A DNA stretch of 32,902 bases from JAQGMJ01 sp036271855. Lineage in GTDB: Bacteria > Pseudomonadota > Gammaproteobacteria > Burkholderiales > JAEUOS01. The stretch is from the NCBI GenBank assembly GCA_036271855.1, contig DATAZV010000013.1, positions 1 to 32,902 on the forward strand. Direction: 5' to 3'. Shown here piece after piece: positions 23,658 through 32,292 of this stretch. A program made the position numbers and the translations under genes. The notes below the pieces were generated by a model. It was not told the origin of the DNA, searched no databases, and saw only the letters and a program-made list of their open reading frames with translations. Numbering within the stretch: position 1 is the stretch's first letter; every line of letters starts with the position of its first letter.

Positions 23658-24362
23658 ATGGGCGCGCCCAACTGCCCGGCCTGCCGTCAGGCGATGGAGC
23701 AGCGCCCCTATGCGCGCGCCCCGCTCGGCGCGGGCGCGGAGGAGCTCAACCTGTGCTGGGGCTGCCAGGCGCTGTGGTTCGATGTCGGCCAGGAAATGGA
23801 GCTTGCGGGCTTCGGGGTGATGCAATTGTTCCGCGACATTCATGAGCACCGCGCCAAGCCGCGGCCGGTGCAGGGCACGCCGACGTGCCCGCGCTGCGAT
23901 CACCGCCTGCAGGCGCGGCAGGACATGGGCAGGAACGGGCGCTTCAGCTTCTACGCCTGCGCCGCCGGCGAAGGCCGCTTCATGCTGTTCAGCCAGTTTC
24001 TGGTGGAAAAGGGTTATGTGCGCCGGCTGACGGACGCGCAAATCAACCTGCTGCGCACGCGCGTAAGCGTGGTGCGTTGCAGTGCCTGCGGCGCGCCGGT
24101 GGACCTGCAGCGCGACATCGCCTGCCCCGCCTGCCACACGCCGGTTTCGATTCTCGACCCGAAAGCGGTGCAGGCGGCGCTGGCTTCGTACGGCGAAGTC
24201 AAAAAGGCAAAGGCGCTGGACGAAATCGACCTGCTGGAGGCGGTACTGTCGCAGCAGGTGCACGTGCCGCCCTCGAGTCTGGTGGAGCACAGGGTCAAGC
24301 AGGTCGAGACCCTGGAGCTGATCGGCCGCGGCATCTATGCGGTGATGACGGCGCTGGACTAG
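23658..24362 (+). CDS. Zinc-ribbon protein (zf-TFIIB type)
   Basis: 234 residues with six cysteine clusters: CPAC (6-9), CWGC (33-36), CPRC (77-80), Cys101, CSAC (141-144) and CPAC (156-159). These give two or three zinc ribbons; the N-terminal one with 'lnlCwgCqalWfD.ge' is the zf-TFIIB pattern. The C-terminal part is helical (AALASYGEVKKAKALDEIDLLEAVL). Function unknown; proteins of this family are often chaperone-like or nucleic-acid binding. It is cotranscribed with the ABM gene and converges with the DUF6496 gene. Confidence 0.85.
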   Translation: MGAPNCPACRQAMEQRPYARAPLGAGAEELNLCWGCQALWFDVGQEMELAGFGVMQLFRDIHEHRAKPRPVQGTPTCPRCDHRLQARQDMGRNGRFSFYACAAGEGRFMLFSQFLVEKGYVRRLTDAQINLLRTRVSVVRCSACGAPVDLQRDIACPACHTPVSILDPKAVQAALASYGEVKKAKALDEIDLLEAVLSQQVHVPPSSLVEHRVKQVETLELIGRGIYAVMTALD

Positions 24363-24428
24363 CGCCGCGGTGCATCCTCCCGCGCGCCAGGCCGCGCCAG
24401 ATGGCGCGTGCCTGCCGCGCGAGGGTGG

Positions 24429-24755
24429 CTAGCGGGATTTTTTCGCCGGCGCTTTTTTGCGCGCGGCAGTCTTTTTCGTCGCGGTTTTCTTGCTCGCGGT
24501 CTTCTTGCCGGCCACCTTTTTGGCCGTGGTCTTTTTGGTCGCTGACTTTTTCGCCACCTTCCTGGCCGCCTTCTTGCCCGGCGGCGGCGGCACCTTGGCG
24601 CCTTCCTTGCGCGCTTCGGAAAGGCCGATGGCAATCGCCTGCTTGCGGCTGGTCACCTTCGCACCGGAGCGGCCGCTTTTCAGCGTGCCGGCGTTTTTCT
24701 CCTTCATCGCCCGCTCGACTTTGGCCGAAGCCTTGTTGCCATACCTGGTTGCCAT
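24429..24755 (-). CDS. DUF6496 protein with histone H1-like Lys/Ala tail
   Basis: The ATG at 24755 has AGAGGTG upstream. The N-terminal 60 residues (MATRYGNKASAKVERAMKEK, then GTLKSGRSGAKVTSRKQAIAIGLSEARKEGAKVP) are DUF6496. The rest is (K/R)-K-x-A/T repeats (KKAARKVAKKSATKKTTAKK...), like AlgP/histone-H1-like bacterial proteins. 108 residues, very basic, no membrane segment. It should bind DNA or RNA nonspecifically, inferred from charge. The repeated codons make length variation by slippage likely. Confidence 0.9.
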   Translation of the reverse strand: MATRYGNKASAKVERAMKEKNAGTLKSGRSGAKVTSRKQAIAIGLSEARKEGAKVPPPPGKKAARKVAKKSATKKTTAKKVAGKKTASKKTATKKTAARKKAPAKKSR

Positions 24756-24922
24756 GATTTGCACCTCTGTTGACACCGTTGACCTGGAATCCGCGCCTGG
24801 CGCGGAGCGTGTGCGGATTGTTCAACGCAAACGCTAAAAAATCTGTCGGTGTTTTTCCTACGGCGGCGCCGCGCATAGCTTGCATCACGTAAACGCCCGG
24901 CGCCGGATGCGACAATTCGCCC

Positions 24923-26071
24923 ATGCTGCCGACCGACCCGCCCTCCTCCACACCCTCCGGCGCCGATAGCGCCCACCAAGCCGACCTGCACTCCCGCCAA
25001 GCCGCCACCGTGATGGCGGTGTCCCTGCCGGCCGACACCGTGCTCTACCTGCTGCTGCCGATCTACGCCGCGCAATTCGGCGTCACCCTGGCGCAGGCGG
25101 GCATGCTGCTGGCGGCCAACCGCCTGGTGCGCATCGCCGGCTACGGCTGGGTGACGCGCTTTTACGCGCGGCGCGGCGACCGGCCCACCTGCACCCTGGC
25201 GGTGATTTTCGCCGGCCTGTGCGCCCTGGGCAACGCCACCCTCTCGGGCTTCTGGCTGCTGCTGCCGCTGCGCCTGGTGTGGGGCCTGTGCTTCGCCGCG
25301 CTCAACCTCGCCACCCAATCGCTGGCGACGGCCGAGCCTGCGGGCGCGGCGCGGCGCATGGGGCGCTCGCGCGCCATCATGGCGATGGGGCCGATGATCG
25401 CGCTGCCCCTGGGCGCGGCGCTGGCGCAAAGCATCAGCCCGCGCGCGATCTTTTTCGTGCTGGCGATCGTCTCGGTGCTGGGCCTGCTGGTGACGCGGCG
25501 CCTGCCCTCGCAGCCGCATCTGGTGGCCACGCGCCCGAAGCGCCTGCGCCTGCCGAACAGCCTGGACGTGTGGTCTTTTCTCGAAGGCTTTACGCTCGAT
25601 GGCCTGTTCATCATCGGCCTTTCCTACCTCGGGCAACACCTGCTGCCGGGCGGCGCGGTGATGGCCGCGGCCCTGTTGCTGGCGCTGCGCTACGCCGCCG
25701 AGATCGTGCTCTCGCCCCTGGGCGGGCACATGGCGGAGCGCTTCGGCGCGGTGCCGCTGCTGGTGGTGCTGTCGCTGATGACGGCGGCGGCGCTGGTGGG
25801 TTTCGGCCTGGGCTGGCTATGGAGCTGCGCCACGCTGATCGTGGTGCTGCGCGCGCTGCAACTGCCGCTGCTGGCGCCGATCGTCGCGCAGCGCACGCCG
25901 GGGCCGGAGCGGGTGCAGGCGCTGGCTTCGCGCGCGGTGTGGCGCGACATCGGCGCCGGCATCGGGCCGATGGCCGCCGGCCTCTTGCTGCCGGTGGCCG
26001 CGCCGGTGTGGGTCTACGGCGTGCCGGCGCTGCTGCTGGCGGCGGCGGCGCTGGGCTGCGCGAAAAAGTAA
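24923..26071 (+). CDS. MFS transporter
   Basis: 382 residues with about 11-12 transmembrane helices. It starts with a hydrophilic N-terminus, then LPADTVLYLLLPIYAAQFGV. The motif A-like loop between helices 2 and 3 is GWVTRFYARRGDRP, and RLVWGLCFAALN and MAERFGAVPLLVVL are further MFS features. Substrate unknown. It has no partner gene nearby. It ends 174 bases before kaiC, with a GC-rich hairpin between (26083-26101). Confidence 0.9.
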   Translation: MLPTDPPSSTPSGADSAHQADLHSRQAATVMAVSLPADTVLYLLLPIYAAQFGVTLAQAGMLLAANRLVRIAGYGWVTRFYARRGDRPTCTLAVIFAGLCALGNATLSGFWLLLPLRLVWGLCFAALNLATQSLATAEPAGAARRMGRSRAIMAMGPMIALPLGAALAQSISPRAIFFVLAIVSVLGLLVTRRLPSQPHLVATRPKRLRLPNSLDVWSFLEGFTLDGLFIIGLSYLGQHLLPGGAVMAAALLLALRYAAEIVLSPLGGHMAERFGAVPLLVVLSLMTAAALVGFGLGWLWSCATLIVVLRALQLPLLAPIVAQRTPGPERVQALASRAVWRDIGAGIGPMAAGLLLPVAAPVWVYGVPALLLAAAALGCAKK

Positions 26072-26082
26072 AAGGCGCGCAC

Positions 26083-26101
26083 CCCGGGCCGGGCGCCCGG
26101 G
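26083..26101 (+). terminator. GC-rich hairpin between MFS gene and kaiC
   Basis: CCCGGGC (26083-26089) and GCCCGGG (26095-26101) pair around a five-base loop, 12 bases after the MFS stop. There is no T-run, so termination is uncertain. Confidence 0.35.
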
Positions 26102-26245
26102 ACGCCAGGCAGGCCCGGCGAACCGGCCCCGCCCGGCAGGTTGCGAAGTAGAATATCGCCCGGGTCGTAGTCCGCGTGGCTGGCCAGCCCGGCGCCATGG
26201 AAAGCTGCTCCCGCCATTTTCAACTCTCGCGCGAAGGAAACGAGA

Positions 26246-27835
26246 TTGGCCACCAAGCAGCGTACCAAGCGAAACCCGCGAAACACGCAATCCCCACCCG
26301 GCCCGAAACTGGCGAAATCGCCCACCGGCATCGCCGGCCTGGACGAGATCACCGACGGCGGCCTGCCGACCGGCCGGCCGACCCTGGTGTGCGGCTCCGC
26401 CGGCTCCGGCAAGACCATGCTGGGAATGGAGTTCCTGGTACGCGGCGCCACCCAGTTCAAGGAGAACGGGGTGATGATGATGTTCGAAGAAAACGACCGC
26501 GACATCTCGGAGAACACCCGCTCGCTCGGCTTCGACGTCGACCGCCTGGTGAAGCAAAAAAAACTGGCGGTCGATTACGTCTACCTTGAGCGCAGCGAAA
26601 TCGAGGAGACCGGCGAATACGACCTCGAAGGCCTGTTCATCCGCCTGACCCACGCGATCGACTCGGTCGGCGCCAAGCGGGTGGTGATCGACACCCTGGA
26701 GGCGCTGTTTTCCGCCTTCAAGGACGAGACGGTGCTGCGCGCCGAGCTGCGCCGCCTGTTCCGCTGGCTGAAGGACCGCGGCATGACCGCCGTCATCACC
26801 GGCGAGCGCGGCGAGCGGTCGCTGACGCGCTATGGCCTGGAAGAGTACGTGGCCGATTGCGTGATTTTGCTCGACCACCGGGTGATCGACGAGATTTCCA
26901 CCCGGCGCCTGCGGGTGGTGAAATACCGCGGCACCACCCACGGCACCAACGAATACCCGTTCATGATCGGTAGCCGCGGCCTGTCAGTTTTACCGATCAC
27001 CTCCCTGACCCTGAACCACCAGGTGTCGATGCAGCGCGTCAGCAGCGGCCTGCCCGGGCTGGACGGCATGCTCGGCGCCAAGGGCTATTACCGCGGCAGC
27101 AGCGTGCTGGTTTCGGGTCCGCCGGGCACCGGCAAGAGCAGTTTTGCGGCGCTGTTCGCCAACGCCGCCTGCGCGCGCGGCGAGCGGGTGCTGTTTTTCG
27201 CCTACGAGGAGTCGGTCAGCCAGCTGGTGCGCAACATGCGTTCCATCGGCGTCGACCTGCAGCAGTGGCTGGATCGCGGATTGCTACATATACATGCATC
27301 CCGCCCCACCCTGTACGGACTGGAGCAGCACCTGATGCAAATGCATGACCTGGTGCTGGAACTCAAGCCCGCCGTGGTGCTGGTGGACCCGATCAGCAAC
27401 CTCTCCTTCGACCACGATGCCATCGGCTTCAAACCCACCCTGATGCGCCTGATCGACTTTCTCAAGCAGCAGCGCATCACCGCGCTGTTCACCAACCTGA
27501 CCGAGGACGGCACCGTGGCGCTGGCCGCCGGCAACACCGGCGTCTCCTCGCTGATGGACACCTGGCTGCTGGTGTCGAACCTGCAGGGCAACGCGGAGCG
27601 CACCCGCGCCCTGCAGGTGCTGAAGTCGCGCGGCATGAGCCACTCCAACCAGGTGCGCGAGTTCGTCATCACGGGCCGGGGAATCGAATTGATCGACGTC
27701 TTTCGCACCGGCAGCCTGACCTTGACCGGCAGCGCGCGCTCGCAGGAGCAAGGCCGGCTGGCTTCCGCGGCCGGCGCCGGCGCGCCGCCGCGGGCCGCGC
27801 GCAGGCCGGCCGCCGCCCGAAGGGGAAAGGCATGA
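26246..27835 (+). CDS. kaiC: KaiC family clock ATPase/kinase
   Basis: The TTG at 26246 follows AAGGA by seven bases. 529 residues, two RecA-like domains (CI and CII), the usual KaiC length. CI: Walker A GSAGSGKT (50-57), catalytic Glu81-Glu82, Walker B VVIDTLEALF. CII: Walker A GPPGTGKS (291-298), Glu321-Glu322, Walker B VVLVDPISNL. The autophosphorylation pair aligns to Ser434-Ser435 in GVSSLMDTW, a Ser-Ser pair rather than the Ser-Thr of cyanobacterial KaiC1. After the CII core, the tail is Ala/Arg-rich (ARSQEQGRL... RRGKA) and unlike the KaiA-binding tail. No kaiA nearby. Overlaps kaiB by ATGA. Confidence 0.95.
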   Translation: MATKQRTKRNPRNTQSPPGPKLAKSPTGIAGLDEITDGGLPTGRPTLVCGSAGSGKTMLGMEFLVRGATQFKENGVMMMFEENDRDISENTRSLGFDVDRLVKQKKLAVDYVYLERSEIEETGEYDLEGLFIRLTHAIDSVGAKRVVIDTLEALFSAFKDETVLRAELRRLFRWLKDRGMTAVITGERGERSLTRYGLEEYVADCVILLDHRVIDEISTRRLRVVKYRGTTHGTNEYPFMIGSRGLSVLPITSLTLNHQVSMQRVSSGLPGLDGMLGAKGYYRGSSVLVSGPPGTGKSSFAALFANAACARGERVLFFAYEESVSQLVRNMRSIGVDLQQWLDRGLLHIHASRPTLYGLEQHLMQMHDLVLELKPAVVLVDPISNLSFDHDAIGFKPTLMRLIDFLKQQRITALFTNLTEDGTVALAAGNTGVSSLMDTWLLVSNLQGNAERTRALQVLKSRGMSHSNQVREFVITGRGIELIDVFRTGSLTLTGSARSQEQGRLASAAGAGAPPRAARRPAAARRGKA

Positions 27836-28176
27836 GCGCACGCCGCCCCGATGCCGCCGCGGCGGCCGCCCCGGCTATGCCCGCCGCCATGCCGGCCGCC
27901 GAATGGAACCTGCGCCTGTATGTCGCCGGGCAGACGCCGCGCTCGGCGGCGGCCCTGGCCAACCTGCGCAATATCTGCGAGACCCACCTGGCCGGGCGCT
28001 ACGCCATCGAGGTGATCGACCTGCTGGTCAACCCGAAGCTGGCCGCCGGCGACCAGATCCTGGCGGTGCCCACCCTGGTGCGCAAGCTGCCCGAGCCGAT
28101 CAAGAAGATCATCGGCGACCTTTCCAACGAAGAACGCGTGCTGGTCGGCCTGGACATCCAGCCGCTGGCCGCTTAA
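27832..28176 (+). CDS. kaiB: KaiB
   Basis: AAGGGG plus AAAGG precede the ATG. 114 residues: a ~22-residue Ala/Pro-rich extension, then LRLYVAGQTPRSAAALANL, YAIEVIDLLVNPKLA, ILAVPTLVRKLPEPIKKIIGDLS. The conserved cis-Pro motif VPTLVR (79-84) and GDLS (95-98) are intact, as expected for a fold-switching KaiB that binds KaiC CI. Translation is coupled to kaiC. Confidence 0.95.
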   Translation: MSARRPDAAAAAAPAMPAAMPAAEWNLRLYVAGQTPRSAAALANLRNICETHLAGRYAIEVIDLLVNPKLAAGDQILAVPTLVRKLPEPIKKIIGDLSNEERVLVGLDIQPLAA

Positions 28177-28196
28177 GCGCGGCGGACGCCAGAACC

Positions 28197-28526
28197 ATGG
28201 ACACCCGAGCCCGGACCAGCGCGCCCGCCGAGCCGGAATATGTGCTGACCCTGTACGTATTCGGCTCCGCTTCGCCGAAGTCCGCCCGGGCGATGGTCAA
28301 CATCCGCGCGCTGTGCGAGTCGCTGGTGCGCGGCCGCTACCGGCTGACGGTGGTCGACATCGCGCGCGACGCCGCCGCTGCCGCGCGCGCGCAGATCGTC
28401 GCCACGCCCACGCTGGTGCGCGAGTCGCCATCGCCGCTGCGCCGCCTGGTGGGCGACCTGTCGCTACGCGATCTGGTGATCGAAAAGCTCGGGTTGCCGC
28501 GCCCGCGCGAAGCGAGCGCCGCATGA
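28197..28526 (+). CDS. Second KaiB-like protein
   Basis: 109 residues, ATG at 28197. LTLYVFGSASPKSARAMVNI, YRLTVVDIARDAAAAARAQI, VATPTLVRESPSPLRRLVGDLS is a KaiB/thioredoxin-like domain: TPTLVR (70-75) and GDLS (86-89) are kept. It differs from the first copy in the 'D..RDAA' helix and a longer C-terminal helix (LVIEKLGLPRP). In cyanobacteria the kinase SasA carries a KaiB-like N-terminal domain; here a separate KaiB-like protein directly precedes a kinase gene that lacks such a domain. An adapter role is inferred. It overlaps the kinase gene by ATGA. Confidence 0.9.
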   Translation: MDTRARTSAPAEPEYVLTLYVFGSASPKSARAMVNIRALCESLVRGRYRLTVVDIARDAAAAARAQIVATPTLVRESPSPLRRLVGDLSLRDLVIEKLGLPRPREASAA

Positions 28527-30598
28527 GTTCGCCGCAGGGCCGGCACCGCGGCGACGGCGCCCGCGCGCCGGACGGCGCCGCCGCGCTGGAGGTGGAACTG
28601 GCCGAGCTGCGCGAGCGCCTGGCCGAGGCCGAGGAAACCCTGGCCGCCCTGCGCAACGACCAGGTCGACGCCATCGTCGTCGGCGAGAAGGTGTACGCCC
28701 TGGTGGGCGCGGACGACGCCGCCACCCGCATGCGCGGCGAGGTGCTGACGCAGATGGAAGACGCGGTGGTGGCCACCGACCTTTCCGGCTGCGTGATCTA
28801 CATGAACCCCGCCGCCGAGCGCCAGTACGGCCACGAAGCTTCCGCCGTCCTCGGCTATTCCTGGGAGCGGCTGTACCACCAGTCCTGGCTGGCGGAGGGC
28901 GACAGCGAGGCGTGTACGGCGGCGCAGGAAGCCGGCGGCGCCTGGCGCGGCAAGGTGGCGCATGTCACCGGCGCCGGCCGGCGCCTGCTGGTGGAGTGCA
29001 CCTTCAGCCGCATGAGCGACGCCGCCGGCACGCATACCGGCTACCTCTCGGTGCTGCGCGACATTTCGGCGCGCGCCGACGCCGAAGCCGCGCTCGCCGA
29101 GAGCGAGGCGCTGCTGAAGTTTTCGCTGGACGCGGCGCGCGTCGGCCTGTGGAGCATCAACATCGAGAGCGGCGCGGCCGACGGCTCGGCGCACCACGAC
29201 GCCTGCTTCGGCCTGGCCGAGCCCCCGCCGGGCTGGAACCTGCAGCAATTGCTTGCGCGCATCCACCCCGAAGACCGCCTGCAGGTGGACGAGGCGCTGC
29301 GCGCGGCCATCGGCCGCCGGGCCGACTGCCATTTCGAGTGCCGGGTGGTGTGGCCGGACCACAGCATCCACTGGATCGAGATGCACGGCAACGCCTACTT
29401 CAAGGCCGGGCGGCCGGCGCGCATGGTCGGCATCGTCAGCGACGTCACGGCGCGGCGCCGCGCCGACGAGGCGCTGCGCGAGGCCGACCGGCAGAAGGAC
29501 GAGTTCCTGGCCACCCTATCGCACGAGCTGCGCAACCCGCTGGCGCCGATCCGCACGGCGGCGCACGTGCTCTCTTCCGAGCACCTGACGCCGGAATTGC
29601 ATGCCAGGAGCGTGGCCATCATCGGCCGCCAGGTCGGCCACATGGCGCACCTGCTGGACGACCTGCTGGACGTGGCGCGCATCACGCGCCGGCGCATGGT
29701 CCTGAAAAAGGACTACATCGATTTGCGCGAGGCGGTGGAAACCGGCATCGAGGAGGTGCGCAGCGCCATCGACGCCAAGCGCCACAAGCTGGTGCTGGCG
29801 CTGGGTGATGCGCCGGTGTGGCTGGAGGCCGACCCGGTGCGCATGGCGCAGGTGGTGGCCAACCTGGTGAACAACGCCTGCAAATACTCCAACCCCGAGG
29901 CCACCATCCACGTCGCCGCCAGTTGCATGCCGGACGGCTTTTGCGAACTGGTGGTGCGCGACACCGGCATCGGCATGAGCGCCGGCGCGCTGAAGTCGGT
30001 GTTCAGCATGTTCGCCCAGGAAGAAGCGGTGATCGACCGCGCCGAGGGCGGCCTGGGGATCGGCCTGGCGCTGGTCAAGGGCCTGGTCGAGCTGCACGGC
30101 GGCAGCGTGCGCGCCAGCAGCCCGGGGTTGGGCCGCGGCAGCACCTTCGTGGTCCGCCTGCCGGCCTCCGCCGGGCCGGTGGCCGCGGAGATGGGCGCGG
30201 CACAGGCCCCGGCCGGGGCGGCGGGCCAGCGCACCGCGCGCATCCTGCTGGCCGACGACAACGCCGACGCCGGCGAAAGCATCGCCACCCTGCTGCGCAT
30301 GCAGGGGCATGAAGTGGCCGTCGCCACCGACGGCGCCTCCGCCTTCGAAATGGCGCGCGCCAGCCGGCCGCAACTGATGCTGCTCGACATCGGCATGCCG
30401 GGCAAGAACGGCTACGAACTGGCGCGCCTGATCCGCCAGGAAGCCTGGGGCAAAAACGCCTTCCTGATCGCCACCACCGGCTGGGGCCAGGACGAAGACA
30501 AGGCGAAGGCAATCGCCGCCGGCTTCAACGCCCACCTGACCAAGCCGTTCGAGCCGAACGCGCTGTTCGGGCTGATCAACGCGCACCTGGCGCGCTAG
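28523..30598 (+). CDS. Cytosolic PAS hybrid histidine kinase of the kai cluster
   Basis: 691 residues, no membrane segment. Order: N-terminal coiled coil (20-48); PAS1 (about 72-185; EDAVVATDLSGCVIYMNPAAE); PAS2/PAC (195-312; IHPEDR and the PAC VGIVSDVTARRRADEAL); HisKA with His334 in TLSHELRNPLAPIR; HATPase_c with NLVNNACKYS, DTGIGM and GGLGIGLALVKGL; C-terminal receiver (572-690) with Asp-Asp at 578-579, phospho-acceptor Asp622 in LLDIGMPG, and Lys674 in LTKPFEP. There is no DNA-binding output, so the receiver must pass phosphate onward or regulate the kinase. Position in the operon makes it the likely KaiC-linked output. Confidence 0.95.
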   Translation: MSSPQGRHRGDGARAPDGAAALEVELAELRERLAEAEETLAALRNDQVDAIVVGEKVYALVGADDAATRMRGEVLTQMEDAVVATDLSGCVIYMNPAAERQYGHEASAVLGYSWERLYHQSWLAEGDSEACTAAQEAGGAWRGKVAHVTGAGRRLLVECTFSRMSDAAGTHTGYLSVLRDISARADAEAALAESEALLKFSLDAARVGLWSINIESGAADGSAHHDACFGLAEPPPGWNLQQLLARIHPEDRLQVDEALRAAIGRRADCHFECRVVWPDHSIHWIEMHGNAYFKAGRPARMVGIVSDVTARRRADEALREADRQKDEFLATLSHELRNPLAPIRTAAHVLSSEHLTPELHARSVAIIGRQVGHMAHLLDDLLDVARITRRRMVLKKDYIDLREAVETGIEEVRSAIDAKRHKLVLALGDAPVWLEADPVRMAQVVANLVNNACKYSNPEATIHVAASCMPDGFCELVVRDTGIGMSAGALKSVFSMFAQEEAVIDRAEGGLGIGLALVKGLVELHGGSVRASSPGLGRGSTFVVRLPASAGPVAAEMGAAQAPAGAAGQRTARILLADDNADAGESIATLLRMQGHEVAVATDGASAFEMARASRPQLMLLDIGMPGKNGYELARLIRQEAWGKNAFLIATTGWGQDEDKAKAIAAGFNAHLTKPFEPNALFGLINAHLAR

Positions 30599-30630
30599 GG
30601 CGCAGCGGCCTGAGGCCGGCGTGCCGGGCT

Positions 30631-31245
30631 TTACGCCTTTTCGAGATAACTGCGGAATACCGCCACGGTGACGCTGGCGCGCTCGGCGCTGTCGGGCCAC
30701 AGTTCTTCGGTGGAAAAACGCACGTCGTAGGTCGGTTCCATGTCGTGGCCGAGCTGGTGGGCGGCAGCATCCGGAAACGGAAACGCCGGTGACTCGGCGA
30801 TCACCACGCCGACCTTGCCGCGGATGTAGCCGGGCATGCGCACATGGCCCGGCACGTATTCGTTGCGCACCCGCACCCGCTCACCCACCGCGAAGGCGGC
30901 CGCGTCCTTGCGCATGTGGCGGCCGGGAGCGGAAGGGCGCGCCAGGGGAAAGGCGCCGCCGGCACGGCGCGCCAGTTCTTCGGCGGTGGTGACGCCCTTT
31001 TCGACGCAGAGGACGGCGCAGGCGGTGAGCACGCGTTCGTAATAGCTGGCGTTGAGGTAGTGGCGCGGCTCCATGCGCTCGATGGCGTGGCGGTATTCGT
31101 CCATGTTGAACAGGCCCGCCGCCACCAGCGCGGCGGACAGCGCATTGGCCTTCAGCTCCCAGGGGTGGTGGTAGATCTGCGTGCCGGGCAGGTACTCCAC
31201 ACGGCCGAAGCCCTGCTTGCCGCCGAGGTCGTGGATGCCGTCCAT
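30631..31245 (-). CDS. nthB: Nitrile hydratase subunit beta
   Basis: 204 residues. The N-terminus MDGIHDLGGKQGFG is the family hallmark; then HHPWELKANALSAALVAAG, RHYLNASYYERVLTACAVL, and the C-terminal SH3-like barrel with VGERVRVRNEYVPGHVRMPGYIRGKVG. Conserved Arg residues here help hold the alpha-subunit cysteine claw. Forms the alpha-beta heterodimer that hydrates nitriles to amides in the cytoplasm. It begins two bases after the alpha stop, coupled translation. Confidence 0.95.
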   Translation of the reverse strand: MDGIHDLGGKQGFGRVEYLPGTQIYHHPWELKANALSAALVAAGLFNMDEYRHAIERMEPRHYLNASYYERVLTACAVLCVEKGVTTAEELARRAGGAFPLARPSAPGRHMRKDAAAFAVGERVRVRNEYVPGHVRMPGYIRGKVGVVIAESPAFPFPDAAAHQLGHDMEPTYDVRFSTEELWPDSAERASVTVAVFRSYLEKA

Positions 31246-31247
31246 GG

Positions 31248-31880
31248 CTACACTCCCGCCGCGGCGAAGGGAGGCTCCAGGCGCGCGGTGCCGATCATCG
31301 CCTCCTTGGTGACAATCGCCGCGAGCTGCTTTTCGCTCCAGCCGGCGGTGTGCGGCGGGCGATAGGGCAGCACCATGTAGCGGGTGTCGGCGGTGGTGTC
31401 CCAGACGCGCATTTCGATGCCCTCGGGCAGCGCCAGGCCCATCTCGCCCAGCACGGTGCGCGACTCACGCACCACGCGCGAGCGGTATTCGAGATTCTTG
31501 TACCAGTCCGGCGGCATGCCGATGACGGTGTAGGCGGTGCACGAACAAAGGGTGCAGCAGATCAGGTTGTGCACGCTCTCGGTATTTTCCAGCACCACCA
31601 GGTGGCGGTGGTGCGCCGGCATGGTCGCGCCGAGTTCGGCGGCGGCGGCGATGCCGTTTTTCATCAGGCGCGCCCTGAAGGCAGCGTTGGTCCAGGCGTG
31701 GGCGACGATGGCCGCGCCCACCGCCGGGGTCCACTCGTGCTCCACCTTGTGGGTGAATTGCTGCAGGTGGCCGGGCTTGACCAGGCCCTGGTCCATCGCC
31801 ACGGCTTCGACGGCGTCGACGCGGTGGCGGATGTCGGCGATGTTTTGTGGGTTTTGTGGGTTTAGTTCAGGTTGGCTCAT
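31248..31880 (-). CDS. nthA: Nitrile hydratase subunit alpha
   Basis: AAGGAG lies six bases before the ATG at 31880; an ATG two codons earlier would abut it and is rejected. 210 residues. The metal claw is C109-T-L-C112-S113-C114. Thr110 is the cobalt-type mark, but Thr115 after the third Cys, followed by AYTVIGMPPDWYKNLEYR, is seen in iron-type enzymes. Val before the first Cys is Cys108, so four Cys sit in the site. C-terminal DTTADTRYMVLP and IVTKEAMIG are conserved. Alpha-before-beta gene order is the iron-type order. No activator gene is seen downstream of beta. Confidence 0.95.
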   Translation of the reverse strand: MSQPELNPQNPQNIADIRHRVDAVEAVAMDQGLVKPGHLQQFTHKVEHEWTPAVGAAIVAHAWTNAAFRARLMKNGIAAAAELGATMPAHHRHLVVLENTESVHNLICCTLCSCTAYTVIGMPPDWYKNLEYRSRVVRESRTVLGEMGLALPEGIEMRVWDTTADTRYMVLPYRPPHTAGWSEKQLAAIVTKEAMIGTARLEPPFAAAGV

Positions 31881-31951
31881 TTGCATCTCCTTCGGCGCCG
31901 CGGCCGGCTGGCGGCTGCGAGAGCGCTATTCTGGACCACTTTGGCGCGCCG

Positions 31952-32224
31952 CTAGTCTTTCCCGTCGCCCGGCGGCACGATCAGGTGCAGCAGATTCATC
32001 TCGCGCTCGGCCAGCGGCATGCCGTCGGCCACGCTCCTTTTCAGCGCCTCGTAGGCATCGTGGCCGCTTTCGAGATGCCGCGCATAGCGCAGCATGTACA
32101 GCCGCGCCACCGACAGGGCGACGGCGGCCTGCGCCGTGTTGTCGCCGCCCTCGGGCAGGGCGTAGTAATTTTCCGCCAGTTCGCCGGCGAGTTCGGCGGC
32201 TTGCAGCAATTGGCGAGCGTCCAT
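31952..32224 (-). CDS. Small helical protein upstream of nitrile hydratase
   Basis: 90 residues: LLQAAELAGELAENYYALP, TAQAAVALSVARLYMLRYARHLE, AYEALKRSVADGMPLAEREMNLLHLI. Entirely helical, no metal motif and no similarity I can name. It is 71 bases upstream of nthA on the same strand and is probably cotranscribed. It may be an accessory or maturation factor, but that is only by position. Confidence 0.65.
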   Translation of the reverse strand: MDARQLLQAAELAGELAENYYALPEGGDNTAQAAVALSVARLYMLRYARHLESGHDAYEALKRSVADGMPLAEREMNLLHLIVPPGDGKD

Positions 32225-32292
32225 GGGGTTCTCTGGTTTTGTTGTGCCGCAAGACTACCAAAGATGGCGCCTGCATGGGGCGGCGCCGCTTG

